Origin: Myotis daubentonii
Lineage: Eukaryota > Chordata > Mammalia > Chiroptera > Vespertilionidae
Assembly: GCF_963259705.1 (NCBI RefSeq)
Contig: NC_081844.1
Coordinates: 37,141,341-37,205,340 of the forward strand
DNA length: 64,000 nt
Direction: 5' to 3'
Shown here: in pieces, positions 48,521 through 59,815 of the stretch
How positions within the stretch are numbered: the stretch's first letter is position 1
How the letters are laid out: each line of letters begins with the position of its first letter
Position numbers and translations under genes: made by a program
The notes under the pieces: generated by a model
What the model saw: the letters and a program-made list of their open reading frames with translations, nothing else
What the model was told of the DNA's origin: nothing
Database searches by the model: none

Positions 48521-51500
48521 CTGGCACACGATGCAGAGGAAGAGAAAGAGGAAAAGATAGTGAGCGGCTGGGGGAGCTTTAGGGCAGGAGCCTAAAGGCT
48601 GGACAGGAGCCTCTCACACCTAAACACCCTGCCGCCTCCAAACCACACAGCAGGGCAGAAACCATTCTAGAACAAATACCCAGTTGGCTGTTTGTGAACC
48701 TGCATAGCAAAATGAGTTGAACTTGAAGCCTGAATTCAGTCTCAACCCTGCCACTTCCTATTTGTGTAGCTTTTGGCAGAGCCTCTTTTCTGAGCTGTAA
48801 AATAGGAATAATGGTATCTATTTGGAAGTGTGTTTGGACAATGCAAGGCAATGCATATAAAAACTTCCTAAAAACAAACAAACAAACAAACAAAACTTCC
48901 TGCAGAATTACTAGCACAAAGTGAATTCTCAGTAGACAGCAGGGGAAGCCGGCAGAGTAGCAGTGCCCAGCGCTAACTCCTAGCCCTGCTCACACCGGCA
49001 CACCCCCAGAAGTAAAATCAATAAGCTGCTGCATACGCACCTGATTGCAAACTGTAAAATGCTTTGCAATTATTAGTGGTGATTTATCATCCTGACACTC
49101 ATCAAGCTTTGGAGTTGATAAATGATTGCAAGGAGGACCTGGACACACAATAGCAGGTCCTGATAGTCAAGCCAACATCCCCCACCCCCCCATAAAAAAG
49201 GAGGAGAAGGGGCTCCTGCAGACAGAAAGAAATGAACCTCAAGAAAGAATGCAGCCCTAGCGCTTTCTCATTTCATCTCCTGAGCTAACACATGACAAGA
49301 GGAAAGGGCTAGTGGAGGGTGGGCCTGTGGCCTGTGACCACCGCGAGTGCATCTGAGCAGGAGGAGGTTTCGTAAAACTGCTCTTTCATAAGCACCGAAT
49401 GAGAAGGGGGGCCCCTCCAGGGAGGGGCCGTGGCTGAGGGGTCTCTGTACCTCCCGTGCCTGGCATGCGGCAATCACCGACACCATTATTGTCATTTCTC
49501 AACAGCTTTGCACAAAGGATATTATTTGTTGACTTGCCAAAATTTGCCTATTGCCATTCTAATAACTTTGCTGAAACTCTTCTTCTATAATTGTTAATTG
49601 TGCTTTCAAAAGAATGTGTTGTTTTGTTTTTTTAAAAATAACAAAGCCTAAACTCTGGCACATAGTAGGTCTTTGGATGGATATGGTGGGATGTTTAGAC
49701 GGATGGGTTGGATAGATGATTGAAGGTATCATTCGTTTTAGCCCATTTGGCCCTCACTGTTGTCTAAGAGAGTCGTGGCCCTTAAAAGACGCAAATGCCA
49801 CATACCTATAGCACATGGCCTCGGTAATCTCATGCCCACCACAGTCCTTAATAAAGCTAATTTTAGATCCTGGAAACTTAGAGTAGACGATCTCTTCCTA
49901 ATCCTTAATCTCTAAATACCACACTACCCTCTCTCATACCCCAGTCAAATGCTCAACCCGGTCTAGGTGGATGGTGATGTGATGAGGAAGAAGAAGCAAG
50001 AGAGACCCCAAACAGCTGGCTGTCCAAGAATTGGTGCCAAAGGCAGGATCCCTAAATTATCTAGAAGGAATATCTGCCCAGCTCTCCTGATCCACCATCC
50101 AGTGCAAACCACACTGGGGAAATTACAGCACCCACTCACCATTTTTATTCCTTGATGTCTGCCCCGATAAAGTTCCAGTCCCACTTCTTTTGGCACCTTC
50201 TGGAGGTCTGAAGGGCTCATGGCCGGCACACACCAGCACCGAGGGGCTGCGCAGAAGAGCCTTCAGAGAACCCACCTGAAGAAGGAGAGTGTTGAGTTAG
50301 GAGGTCTGGTCTGCAGAACCTCCCTTCTGCTCAGGGAGACACAGGTAGAGAAAGAATCCCTCTCTCTGGCCCTTTGCTGATGTTGGCCCATTTCACCCCA
50401 GATTTCAGATCCAAGGGAAGGATCTCCATTCATTTGCCGTAACCAGTGCGGGTCTGAGGTCCTACCCCCTGATCTTCCTCTCCACCTACACCCTCCTGTA
50501 AGAGGCTGTGGATTAGAGGTTATGCTGGATGCTTCAGCTAGAAAAGACTTCATGAAGCTTTGGTCTGCTTCCCTGCCCACACTCATACCCCCCAGAATAG
50601 GCATTTTTTAGAGCAACCAGCTTCCATATGGAGACCTGATTCACTATTCCACCTTTTCCCAGGCAGAGCCCTCTCTTGGGTTTGATCTCTGTTTTTCCAG
50701 TGTAATCTGAGCCCGTCGCCTCTGCTTCTGCCCCTGGTGGAGTGGAGAAGGGCAAGGCACTGGGAGCCCTTCCATCCCAGTCTCCTCCAAGGAAGGGTTC
50801 TCCAGGCTCCTGTCATCCCCTTCCCGCCCAGCCACAGGCCCACCAGCTGGATGTCCTGGGCTGGGAGTTGAGTGGCAAAATCAGTGCTGGGTTGCATTCC
50901 AGGAAACAGGTCCCTGCTTTTAGAAAAACCTCACCTGGCTCCCGAGGCCCCTGCATATCTGAGGGTTTGCACTATTTATAGCATTACATTGTAACGAGCA
51001 GTGTTGGGGAATTTAGTTCCATCTTTAAAGTGCTGAATCTGCTCTTTTTCACTCTCTCAAATTAGAAGGGGATGTTCATTAACAAGGAAGTGGAAACAAA
51101 AGAGAGAACGCTTGCAGCTTCTCCTCCCACGACGACATTCAGGGTGCTGTCCACCAGATCTCTCAACCCAGTTCATCAAAAGTTGGTCTCAAACTACCAG
51201 GTACTTTTCTCTTTTGGTTCAGATCTCTGGTCCATCGCACAAATGCAAATGTGGGTGACCCAACTCTACCAATGGTAGATGTAGCCATGCTTCTAGAAAA
51301 TCAGACTTTTCCGAGGAAGAAAGCAGAATTCAAGGTGAAATGATGCTCCCTTTTTAGAAAGAGGTAGAGGTCTAGGACTCATGAGGGAAAAAAAATAATA
51401 TTATTGAGAGTGTGCATCCAGTTGAGAGCCTGCAAACGAATAATCAAATAATCATGACACAGCCTGTCCCGGGAGCAATGAAGTTGCTTTGTTTACAGAA

Positions 51501-52404
51501 ACGCTAATAGTTCTGTAGTAAGTCTATATGGAAATATGCTAATTTTTCCTCCAATTAATTTATGTTGCACCTGCTCTCTCTCTCTCTCTCACAACTGTAG
51601 CCAATTGATGGTAGGGACCCAGTCCTATTTGTCTGTAACATCTGCATGCAGCACATGTGTGCTAGAGCACGGCCAATGCACCACAATTCAGAAGTGTTCT
51701 TACAGCACAACTCTGAAATCATGAAGGCGGGCCCTATCATTCCCAGCCATACAGCTGTGAGCAAATGACTTAACCTCTGTGCCTCCATTTTCTTATCTCC
51801 ACAAATAGGATAATATTGACTGCCTCGTGAGAAGGTGTGGTGGAGGCTATGCCCTAGATTCATCAGTGTCTAACTCACCCTCTTTCTGGTGTGCGTCCCA
51901 GTCCTGCAGGGCTTAGAAAGCTCTGAACACATTATCAGAGATGGTGGCAGCTCTGCAGCAATGATCAGAGCCGGCGTTCCAGTGTCCCCGTGCACTGAGG
52001 TGCACATGTGGCTATTTCCAGACCTCAGCTTCAGAAGCCTGGATGCCACAGCCGAGATGCCAGCTTGAGCTCAGTGATCACAGCAGCTCCAGGCAGAGGT
52101 AGCAGCTCCCTGCAGAGTTTCAGAGCCATCCTGTAGCCCAGACTTCATCCCTCCAGATGTCTGAAGATTTGGAAGCCCCCTGATGCCTTGTATTAAACTG
52201 CTTTCTGCTTAAGGTACATCAAGTAGTTTCTGTTTCCTGCACTGAACTCTCACGGAATAGATTGGATAATAGGAGAATTGGATAAGAAAGTCATGAAAGT
52301 GTGCAAGGCAGTGTCTGGGGCTTGCTAATAATATGAATAACAATTGTCTGATTAACTGATGAACGCCTCCACCCTATCTACTTTCATTAGCTGCAGGACA
52401 ACAG

Positions 52405-52464
<60 letters not shown>

Positions 52465-53362
52465 TCCATTTATTTCAGAGAGGAAGGGGAGAGGGAGAGA
52501 AGAGAATCATCAATGATGAGAGAAAAATCTTGAGCATCTACCTCCTGCACGCCCTTCACTGGGGACTGAGCCCACAACCTGGGCATGTAATCGAACTAGT
52601 GACCTCCTGGTTCATAGATGGACACTCAACCACTGAGCTACACCGGCCAGGCAACATCCCCTCTTTTTAAGGATGACCTCCCCATCCCATCTAAGTATTT
52701 TGCTCTGAGGTCCAGAGAACTTTTTAAAGAAAACATCATGCCCGACAGCCTACCTTTTCCCCACTGGGTGTGTACACCTGCTTCACAGGGAAGTGCAGAA
52801 GGCCTGTGGCTCTGCTGAGAAAAGCCGACAGGCTCCTGGTGTCTCTGTGACTGAGGACCACTGTCTGCTGGAATCGAGGGTCCCCATTCTTAACCAACAT
52901 TATCCTCCTTGGGGTTTTAGGATTTTTCCGGGAAGAGGATATTCCTGGCCCCTCGCACTGGTCTTTGACATCCTGGGACTGCTGAGCAGAGGAACTTCTC
53001 TCCTGCGGCCGGCCTGGCCCAGTGGAGGTCCTGGGCGGCTTCCTATCGGAGCAGAGGTAGCAACCACCATCCTCCAGCTGCTCCAGGGCGCTGAGGCCAT
53101 GCAGGCCTCGGGGCGTGGTGACGGAGCGCACCCCAAAGGAGAGGGGCATGCGCTGGGAGAGCTCATCCATCAGCGTGCCCAAGCTCTTGAAAGTGCGTTG
53201 GTGTACAGCCAGGCGAACCCCGGAAAACCGAGGATCCCCTCGCTTGAGGAAAGTTATCTTCTTGGCTGGCGTGACCTGGGTGACAGAGGGGGTCCGGGCC
53301 ACAGAAGGCAGGAGGCACTCGCGGTAGCTTGGGGCCTGGGCATCCCTTGGGGTGCTGTTCAT
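43386..53362 (-). CDS. RP1L1: RP1L1, complete coding sequence in three exons (join of 53362-52754, 50275-50140, 48520-43386)
   Basis: The joined frame is 5880 nt, giving 1959 residues. RP1L1 is a paralogue of RP1, a photoreceptor protein of the ciliary axoneme and outer segment that binds microtubules through doublecortin domains; human RP1L1 variants cause occult macular dystrophy and retinitis pigmentosa (established knowledge). The sequence shows an N-terminus starting MNSTPRDAQAP, DC domain 1 at about residues 34-108, DC domain 2 at about 152-222, a low-complexity Ser/Pro/Gly/Glu-rich body, and a C-terminus ending DDLDF. Human RP1L1 is about 2400 residues, so this copy is shorter, mainly because the repeat arrays are not expanded. 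No frameshift or premature stop is seen. The start at 53362 is chosen by identity to the known RP1L1 N-terminus and lies 19 nt inside exon 2. No canonical AATAAA is obvious in the first few hundred bases after the stop. Confidence 0.95.
48521..50139 (-). other. RP1L1 intron 3
   Basis: GT-AG intron of 1619 bp. It contains a MIR relic at about 48690-48860, a short (CAAA)n run near 48872-48895, and an AT-rich tract near 49560-49680. No other gene is seen in it. Confidence 0.85.
48690..48860. repeat. MIR relic in RP1L1 intron 3
   Basis: Core phrases ccctgccacttcctatttgt and gagctgtaaaataggaataa. Confidence 0.62.
50140..50275 (-). CDS. RP1L1: RP1L1 exon 3 (end of DC2)
   Basis: This 136-nt exon lies between a ttcag acceptor and a gtgagt donor. 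It encodes VGSLKALLRSPSVLVCAGHE (residues 204-223) and then a linker ending RNKN, plus the first base of the glycine-249 codon. The first part completes the last strand and helix region of the second doublecortin domain. The exon is easy to miss because its open stretch is short and has no start codon; it was found by matching the missing part of RP1L1 and checking that phases 0 and 1 fit the flanking exons. Confidence 0.92.
51705..51850. repeat. MIR relic in RP1L1 intron 2
   Basis: Core phrases tgagcaaatgacttaacctc and tgcctccattttcttatctc. Confidence 0.62.
52406..52462. repeat. (TA)n microsatellite in RP1L1 intron 2
   Basis: About 57 bp of pure alternating T and A next to a SINE tail. Confidence 0.98.
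52463..52654 (-). mobile_element. Ves SINE in RP1L1 intron 2
   Basis: The plus strand reads ctccatttatttcagagagg, gatgagagaaaaatcttgag, ctcctgcacgcccttcactg, ending with gctacaccggccaggc. It abuts the (AT)n microsatellite, which probably grew from its tail. Confidence 0.87.
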
Positions 53363-53381
53363 GGCGTGGAGCCCCAGGCAG
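52754..53381 (-). CDS. RP1L1: RP1L1 exon 2 (start codon; DC1 and most of DC2)
   Basis: The ATG is at 53362-53360 and the exon encodes residues 1-203. A pyrimidine-rich tract ending in gattgcag puts the acceptor just before 53381, leaving 19 nt of 5' UTR in this exon. The donor follows codon GAA-AAG as gtaggc (GT at 53753 minus 1000, i.e. 52753-52752), so the exon ends in phase 0. DC1 has the KKITFLKRGDPRF motif (residues 34-46) and ends near the GGCYLCSD segment (99-106). DC2 begins at PRRIMLVKNGDPRF (151-164). The open frame continues upstream past the acceptor into intron and then a SINE; that part is not coding. Confidence 0.93.
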
Positions 53382-53510
53382 CTGCAATCGATCAGAGGAA
53401 GAGAGTCAGAGTAGCCCAGAGATTCGTCATTTCCTCTCTCCTGTTCAAGACAAAGGTGCTTCCTGCCCACTTCAAATTTGTTCCACTCTGCTCTGTACGG
53501 GCAGGTTAAT

Positions 53511-53723
53511 TCATTTTTTAAAATATTTTTATTGATTTCAGAGAGAGAAGGAGTGGGATAGAGAGATAGAAACATCAATGATGAGAGAATCATTGATTGT
53601 CTGCCTCCTGCACATCCCCCACTGGGGATTGACCCCCGTAATCCAGGTATGTGCCCTGACAGGGAATAGAATGGTGATCTCCTGCTTCATAGGTCAAAGG
53701 TCAACCACTTAGCCAAGCCAGCA
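53511..53723 (-). mobile_element. Ves SINE 129 bp upstream of RP1L1 exon 2
   Basis: Flanked by gggcaggttaat at 53499-53510 and 53724-53735, a perfect 12-bp duplication. It is inserted in antisense-read form relative to the plus strand, so it is in the same direction as RP1L1 and close to the exon 2 acceptor. Confidence 0.93.
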
Positions 53724-55582
53724 GGGCAGGTTAATCCATGTTGATGGAATAGAATGAAGGCCAAAGGTTTGGCATCGGATAGATGTGAGTTCAAATTATA
53801 CACCCCCCCCCCCCCTTTACTCCATGTGACCCAGGAGGTGAATGACATGCTCTGTGTTTGATAGGCCTGCTTGTTCGATGCAGCCACATTCACTCTGCAG
53901 AGTGGTTACAGCAAGTAAATGAGTTTATGCAGATAGAGCACTGGGAACAGAGCAAGCACCAGTACATCTTGATTCCTTTCCTTCCTCTTGCTATTTCTCT
54001 TACTTGACTCTACCACCTGAACTCCTCTGAATACCTTAGGGTTTATCTCCTAAAGAGGTGGGTAAATAAGGAGAAGACCATAGAATACAGATGCAAGAAC
54101 ACAGGGCAAGCAGTCAGGAGGCCTAGGCACCTTGCCCACTCTCTCAGTGCCAAGTCTCATGTGTGGCCCTGGGGGATGCCCGGAGAGCTGAACTTTCATC
54201 CTTCAACTACTAGGTGAGAGGGTCCCAAACCCTTCAGGGACCAGAGTGCAGACAAGGAGACTTGTAACACAAAGAGGATGTCACCACTCGATGTTGTGTG
54301 CTTTCTCCATTATATGGTGATGTTTGCTTTTCTATGAAAAGGATGCCCTCCTTCCCATTCCTCCAAAGTCTTTGGAAGATGCCTGATGAACCCTGGGGTG
54401 AGTACCCCAGCCCACTGCATGGACACTGGGGGCTCAGGCCTTTCATGGTTAGGTCAAGACCATTGTCCAACCACTCATTTCTATTCCCACTGTGTGGCGC
54501 TCACTGCCTCACCTGGAACTCCTGTAGAAGCCTCACTCTTTCTCTCCAGGTCACCACACCATGCTCTGTCCTTTGTACCTGCAGGCCAAGTTGTCCTGAA
54601 ACCCAGGTTTTACGTAGATATTTCCTGTGCTCCAAGCTCTTCAAGAGTCTTGCAGCATCTGCAGAAAAAGCTCAGACCCTTTATCCCACAATTCGAGGCC
54701 TCACAGTTCTGCTCCTTAAGCCTCTCAGCTCCTGCTCTTTCCTACAGGAAGCCCCCACTCCAATCCAACTGCCTGTCTCAGGCCACCCCACCCTTCTGCA
54801 CCCTTCCTGGGCTCCCCTCCTTTGTGGAACTTTCCCCAGCTCCCAAGTCTGGGGTGATTCCCATGTTCAGCAAGGTTCCCTGACATTTCCCACATCCTGG
54901 GCTGTATCCTTCCTGGCCATCTATCCCAAGGCCTGGGAGGCAAAACCAGTGCTCCCCGGGGCACCCAGCCCCAAACTTGGCACATAGCCGGGACCCAGGA
55001 AATTAATACTGATTAATAAGGCAGGTGTTTCCCAGAGCCTCCTACAGAGCCCAGGCCTGCCAATAAGCTGATAGTTGAGTAATTATAATCCGGTGAGGAG
55101 TCGTCCCTGCTTCCATGTGGTTCAGACCACGCCGGACCCTTGCTAATGTGCCTGCTGCAGCCATGGTCCCTGCTTACAGTTCCTCCAGCACCCACATCTC
55201 CCTTCCTTACCTGCCTCCCCTCTTTACCCCATTCCTCTGACGGGGAAGGATTCTTCTCTCATTTTCAAAACCTTGGTGCACAAAGAGGCCTTGTAATCCT
55301 CTCTCATCTCTGGCACCAACTTTATAATTAGCTTCTCCAGCCTCCTCCCTCCCCACTAATCCCTTTAAGCCGCTGTCTCAGACCTCCCGCTCACAGCCCT
55401 GCAGCTGCCTGTGCTGCTACTCCACGTGCCTTCCCGCAGGACTAACTGTTCTCCCCACTGGATTTTTATTTTTTAGTTGTGACAGTGAGGATTCTTCTTG
55501 GCCCCCCTAGAGGAACAAAGAAGAAAAAGAAGGGACATTGGGGGATACAGGGATGCTGGTGGGGGACATGATAGTGTGGGGG

Positions 55583-55652
55583 CACAGTGACATTGGGGGA
55601 CACAGTAACATTGGGGCACAGTGACATTGGGGGACACAGTAACATTGGGGGA
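55583..55652. repeat. 16-18 bp minisatellite, 4 units
   Basis: Units of cacagtgacattggggga and cacagtaacattggggga alternate; the second unit is 2 bp shorter. Diverged copies of the same phrase lie to the left (55538-55582). Confidence 0.88.
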
Positions 55653-56756
55653 CCATGTCCCCCATAATCACCATATTCCCCAGCATCATTGTGTCCTTCA
55701 GTGTCATCCCAGCAGAAGAGTGGAGTGAGGAGCAGTTTGGGAGGCAGGGGTGAGGGAGCGGTGGGAAGAGCCACTCTCTGCGGGAGCAGGCACACTGCAG
55801 GTGAGTGCATCCTCCTCGGAGTTGTTAGGGTGTGGTGAGCGCCCCAGGGAGGATGAAGCAGCACAGACACTACAAGGTCAGCTCTGGCCCCAGGTGCCTC
55901 AACAGCAGAACCCAAGGCCCTGGTCCCCTGCCATCTGCAAGGCTAATAACTGACAAAAGCAAACTCAGGAGGTCCCTACATTTGATCTAAGAACAGTTCA
56001 CTAAAGGAGGAGGCTGATAACAGAGGATGGCGAAACAAAGGAGAAATAAAAGGCAGGTGTCATTATAGGTCAAGCTGACAATTGCCCCAGTGTACCCAGG
56101 ACTGCTCCAGTGTTAGTCCTGAAAAGCCCGCCAGCCAAGACCCCACTGCCCCCCACCTCCTGCCCCGACTGTCTGCATGCCCCAGGCAGTTCCTAGGATC
56201 GAGTGGCCTCTTTTGTTCAGCCACCCCCATGACTGAGCTCTAAAGGTGGGCCACAGGATCAAGACCTCCCCCCAAGAGTTGCCTCATGGACCCAGAAAAA
56301 GATGCCACACGAAGAATAGGAAACCGAGTCTGGTGATCTGGCTGAGCGCCTTGGTGCAGTGAGACTGGAGAGCAGAACCCAAACTAGAAAGCTGGGCTCT
56401 TCAGTTATGGGAGCCAACAACTCTCTCCTTAGCTTCATGGATTTGGGTAGAAACAGAAAAGAACACAAGGCGAGAGGCAGCCCCAGTGAGTGCCCTGTCT
56501 TTCCCAGATTCTGAAGCTGCATTTCTGAGTCAGGAAGGCCCCTGGGGGCAAAAGAGGGGAGAGGGGATGCAGCTCTGAAGCCCCTGACAAATCCTCCCAC
56601 TGTGTCCCCATAGGGGACAAGTGTCCCATTCCTACATGCCAGTGAGGGTAGGGGGAGGAGAGAACATACCACAGGCCCTCTGGTCAGCAGATACATGAAG
56701 CCGCATGGATCGGTTTTTCCCTCAGTGCTTTTTCTCCTTTCAAAATCATGAGGTTC

Positions 56757-56921
56757 AACCCTGGCCAGTGTTTCTCAGTGGTTAGAACGTCGGCCCTCAC
56801 ACGGAAGGGTCACCGGTTCAATTCCTGGCCAAGGGCATGTATCTGGTTTGCAAGTTTGATCCCAGGACCAGTTCGGGGTGCATGCAGGAGGCAATCGATA
56901 GTTGTGTCTCTTTCACATCAA

Positions 56922-56983
<62 letters not shown>

Positions 56984-57069
56984 CCTCCCTCCCTCCCTTC
57001 CCCCTTCCACTCACTCTTAAAAAAGAATCAATGAAAAAAATATCTTCAGGTGAGGACTAACAACAAAAT
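56757..57069 (+). mobile_element. Ves SINE with 15-bp TSD and (CT)n run
   Basis: Flanked by aaaatcatgaggttc at 56742-56756 and 57070-57084. The CT run is about 56930-56978, followed by CCCT repeats. Confidence 0.93.
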
Positions 57070-57084
57070 AAAATCATGAGGTTC

Positions 57085-58734
57085 CTCTCCCTAAGCAGGA
57101 GCAGGAAAGGACCTGACCTCTTTAACAAGACAAGCTACGTAGGCTAGATAGCAGGCCTGGCCCAGAGAGAGGGCGCCCTGAGTCCATTTAGCTCCTCTTT
57201 GCCATATCATGAACCAGGTGGGCCACAGGGTCAAGAACCCCACTCACCGTAGATGGGAGATAGCCCTTCCCCCATTAACACTCAGCGGGAATGAGGACAG
57301 TAAGAGAAGGCTACAAAAGTGAGAAGCCTGACTCCTGAGTGCAAGGAGTCATGGAGAAGGGGCAATGAGAAGAAGGCATTGGAGATGGAGGACAGCAAGG
57401 AGGGTCTGGTTCCCAGCTCTCCACTCTCCCCTCCCAGCTTGGGGTCTGGTGGGGAAGTACCCATGGTGGTGGGAAAAAGTCCCACCACCAGATAAAGTGG
57501 GAGACACTCCCACAGCAGAAAGCTTTGGTTCAGCCACCCCATGACTGAGCTCTAACGGAGACCTCCTTTTGGACTCCTCACGCCCACTTGGGATAGGGCC
57601 TCATCCAGGTGTGCTGGGCAGAGTGGGTTAGAGGAGGCTCTATGTTCAGCTTTCCCGAGTTACCTGGGTGCCAGGAGGTATGGACTGAACCACGCAGGAG
57701 CTCAGGGAATAGGTGAGCACTAAGACTGGGGGTGGGGACTCGGGGGTGAATCATTGGTGCTAAAGGGGTCCCAGCAAACTCCAGCGTCCACAGCACAGTC
57801 AGAGCATCGTGGGACTGATGTAGGTCAGCAAAGGATGAGAGAGGGCTGCCAGGGGATTTCAGGAGGAAGCAGGGCGAGAAAGCCGAGAAGGCATCCCAGC
57901 TGTTTGTGGGTGGGGGAGGGAAGCAGAGAAAAACAGACTAAGGGGCAAAAGGAGGAAAAAATAGAAGTCACAGGAAATGCTCCGAAAGGTGACAGGGGCA
58001 GTGGGAGGAATTGAGCAGGGTGGGCCTGCAGGGGAGGAAATAGCTTTGTCACCAGCCCTGGAAATGAGTGAGGCCAGGGTGAGAGGCTGGAGGCAGGAGC
58101 AGGCAGCAAGAGCGATGAGTTCAGGAAAAGAAGAAATACGGTGAGAGAAGTCAGGCAGGGTGGAGCCTGGGGGGGGGGGGGGGCAGAAGAAAACTATAAG
58201 GCAATGACAATAAGGCTAAACCTAAGAGGGACTGAGCCGGAAGGAGGGGGGAGTGTCGTGGCTGGAACTGTGAAGGGTGATTGATATTACACGTGGACAG
58301 CTACCGTGACGTGAATAGTACATGTCCCCAGAAGAAAATGCTTATGACATGCAGCCTTCAGAGCGCACCAGGACCGCTGTTATTTAGCAGCGGCTGGGCC
58401 CTTCACAGGGTCCTCCACTGCCCCCCGGGTCTACATAGGCAGTATGAGGTCTAGACCATTTCCAGCACTGCCTTTTAGTGTCTCCAATTTGCCGAGGAAC
58501 AACACTATTTTATGTGCCAAGAAGAAAGAAAAAATGGTGGCAAACTAAGATAAGGACACGTTATTTATAGCTAGGAGCATCCTGACTCCAGAGATATTAA
58601 AACATGGGGAGAAAACATGTGTGTTAAAGTCAGTGGAATGCCGTATGACCAAGAGCCAAGCACAGACTGTACACATATCCATGATAAAGCCATGGCGCTG
58701 AGGCAAGTTTGTAACCTGATAGTCATGTCATGAT
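57085..58734. other. Upstream of RP1L1, no gene recognised
   Basis: Contains a G run at 58169-58183. RP1L1 exon 1 could lie here or further right, but no splice donor stands out. Confidence 0.35.
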
Positions 58735-59009
58735 GATCAAACGGGTAAGTGTGACTTCTAGGAAAGAGGAGAGGACCATAAGATACCACTTTACACACAT
58801 CAGGATAGCTATTATTAGAAGAAAAAAACACACCAAAAAACTAACAAAAACAAACAAACAAAAAAACCCAGCCCTGGCCAGGTGGCTCAGGTGGTTGGAA
58901 TGCTGTCCTGTACACCAAAACATTGTGGGTTTGATTTCCAGACAGGGCACATACCTAGGTTGCAGGTTCGATCCTCAGTCAGGGCATGTATGGGAGGTAA
59001 CTGATCAAT

Positions 59010-59059
<50 letters not shown>

Positions 59060-59815
59060 GGCCTCTCTCTGCCTAAAATCAATAAAAACATATCCTCGGG
59101 TGAGTATTTTAAGAACAAAAACAAACAGAAAGCAACAAATATTAACAAGGATGTGGAAATTTGGCTTGTGGGAATATAAAATGGTGCAGCTGCTATGGAG
59201 AATAGTATAACAACTCCTCAAAAATTAGATATAGAATTACCATGTGATCCAGCAATTCCACTTCTGGGTACACACCCAGAAGAATTGAAAGTAGGATCTT
59301 GAACAGATATTTGCACCCCTATGTTCATAGAAGCATTATTTACAATAGCCAAAGGGTAGAGCAACCTTAGTATCCATTGACGAATGGAGACACCAAATGT
59401 GGTACAGTCATATGATGAATAGTATTCAGCCTTAGAAAGGAAGGGAATTGTGACAATGCTACAATAGACAAATCTTAAAGACATTATTCGCAGTGAAATA
59501 ATCCATACACAAAGGGACAAATACCGTATGATTCCACTTATGTGAGGTACCTCAGTAGTCAAATTCATAGAGACAGAAAGTAGAATGGTGAAGGCCAAGG
59601 GTTGGAAGAACAGGGAGTTAGTGTTTAATGAGTACAGAGTTTCACTTTGGGAAGATAAAGTTCTGAAGATGGATGGTGGTGCTGGTTGCACAGCAATGTG
59701 AATGCACTTAATGCCACCAAGCTGTGTGCTTAAAAATGGTTAAAATGGTTAATTTTATGTTTTGAATATTTTACCACAATAAAAATGTAAGTAAAATAAT
59801 AGAAAAATAAAAAAT
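58735..59815 (+). mobile_element. L1 3' end interrupted by a Ves SINE
   Basis: Left of the SINE: ataccactttacacacatca, gatagctattattagaagaa. Right of it: acaaggatgtggaaatttgg, tgatccagcaattccacttc, tagtattcagccttagaaag, ccacttatgtgaggtacctc, and the end ttttaccacaataaaaatg. This is a plus-strand L1 ORF2/3' UTR with stop codons throughout. The 5' boundary is approximate. Confidence 0.85.
58868..59120 (+). mobile_element. Ves SINE inserted into L1
   Basis: Head gccaggtggctcaggtggtt, box B ggttcgatcctcagtcaggg, (CT)n run at 59010-59057, tail aaaatcaataaaaacatatc. A-rich flanks blur the target duplication. It splits the L1 at 58735-59815. Confidence 0.85.

Larger units (their letters stand above)
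50276..52753 (-). other. RP1L1 intron 2
   Basis: GT-AG intron of 2478 bp. It holds a MIR relic at about 51705-51850, a 57-bp (AT)n microsatellite at 52406-52462 and an adjoining minus-strand Ves SINE. The interval 50400-51500 shows no recognised repeat or gene. Confidence 0.85.
53382..56741 (-). other. RP1L1 intron 1 / upstream DNA, proximal part
   Basis: This lies directly upstream of exon 2. It contains a Ves SINE (53511-53723), a polyC tract near 53803-53814, a MIR-like stretch at about 53760-53930, an L2-like stretch around 54480-54760, and a short minisatellite at 55583-55652. In human RP1L1 a non-coding exon 1 lies tens of kilobases upstream of exon 2; I could not place it here. Confidence 0.5.

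Noticed and set aside
48521..48527. GTG start for an independent 1713-codon gene
   Set aside because: These bases are the intron 3 acceptor; the frame is the last RP1L1 exon.
47555..48595. 346-codon open frame on the plus strand
   Set aside because: It is antisense to the GC-rich RP1L1 last exon, like several others over 43400-48600, and has no family signature.
52736..53593. Longer RP1L1 N-terminus starting at 53593
   Set aside because: The extra 77 codons come from intron 1 and the Ves SINE; the known RP1L1 start MNST is at 53362 and a good acceptor precedes it.
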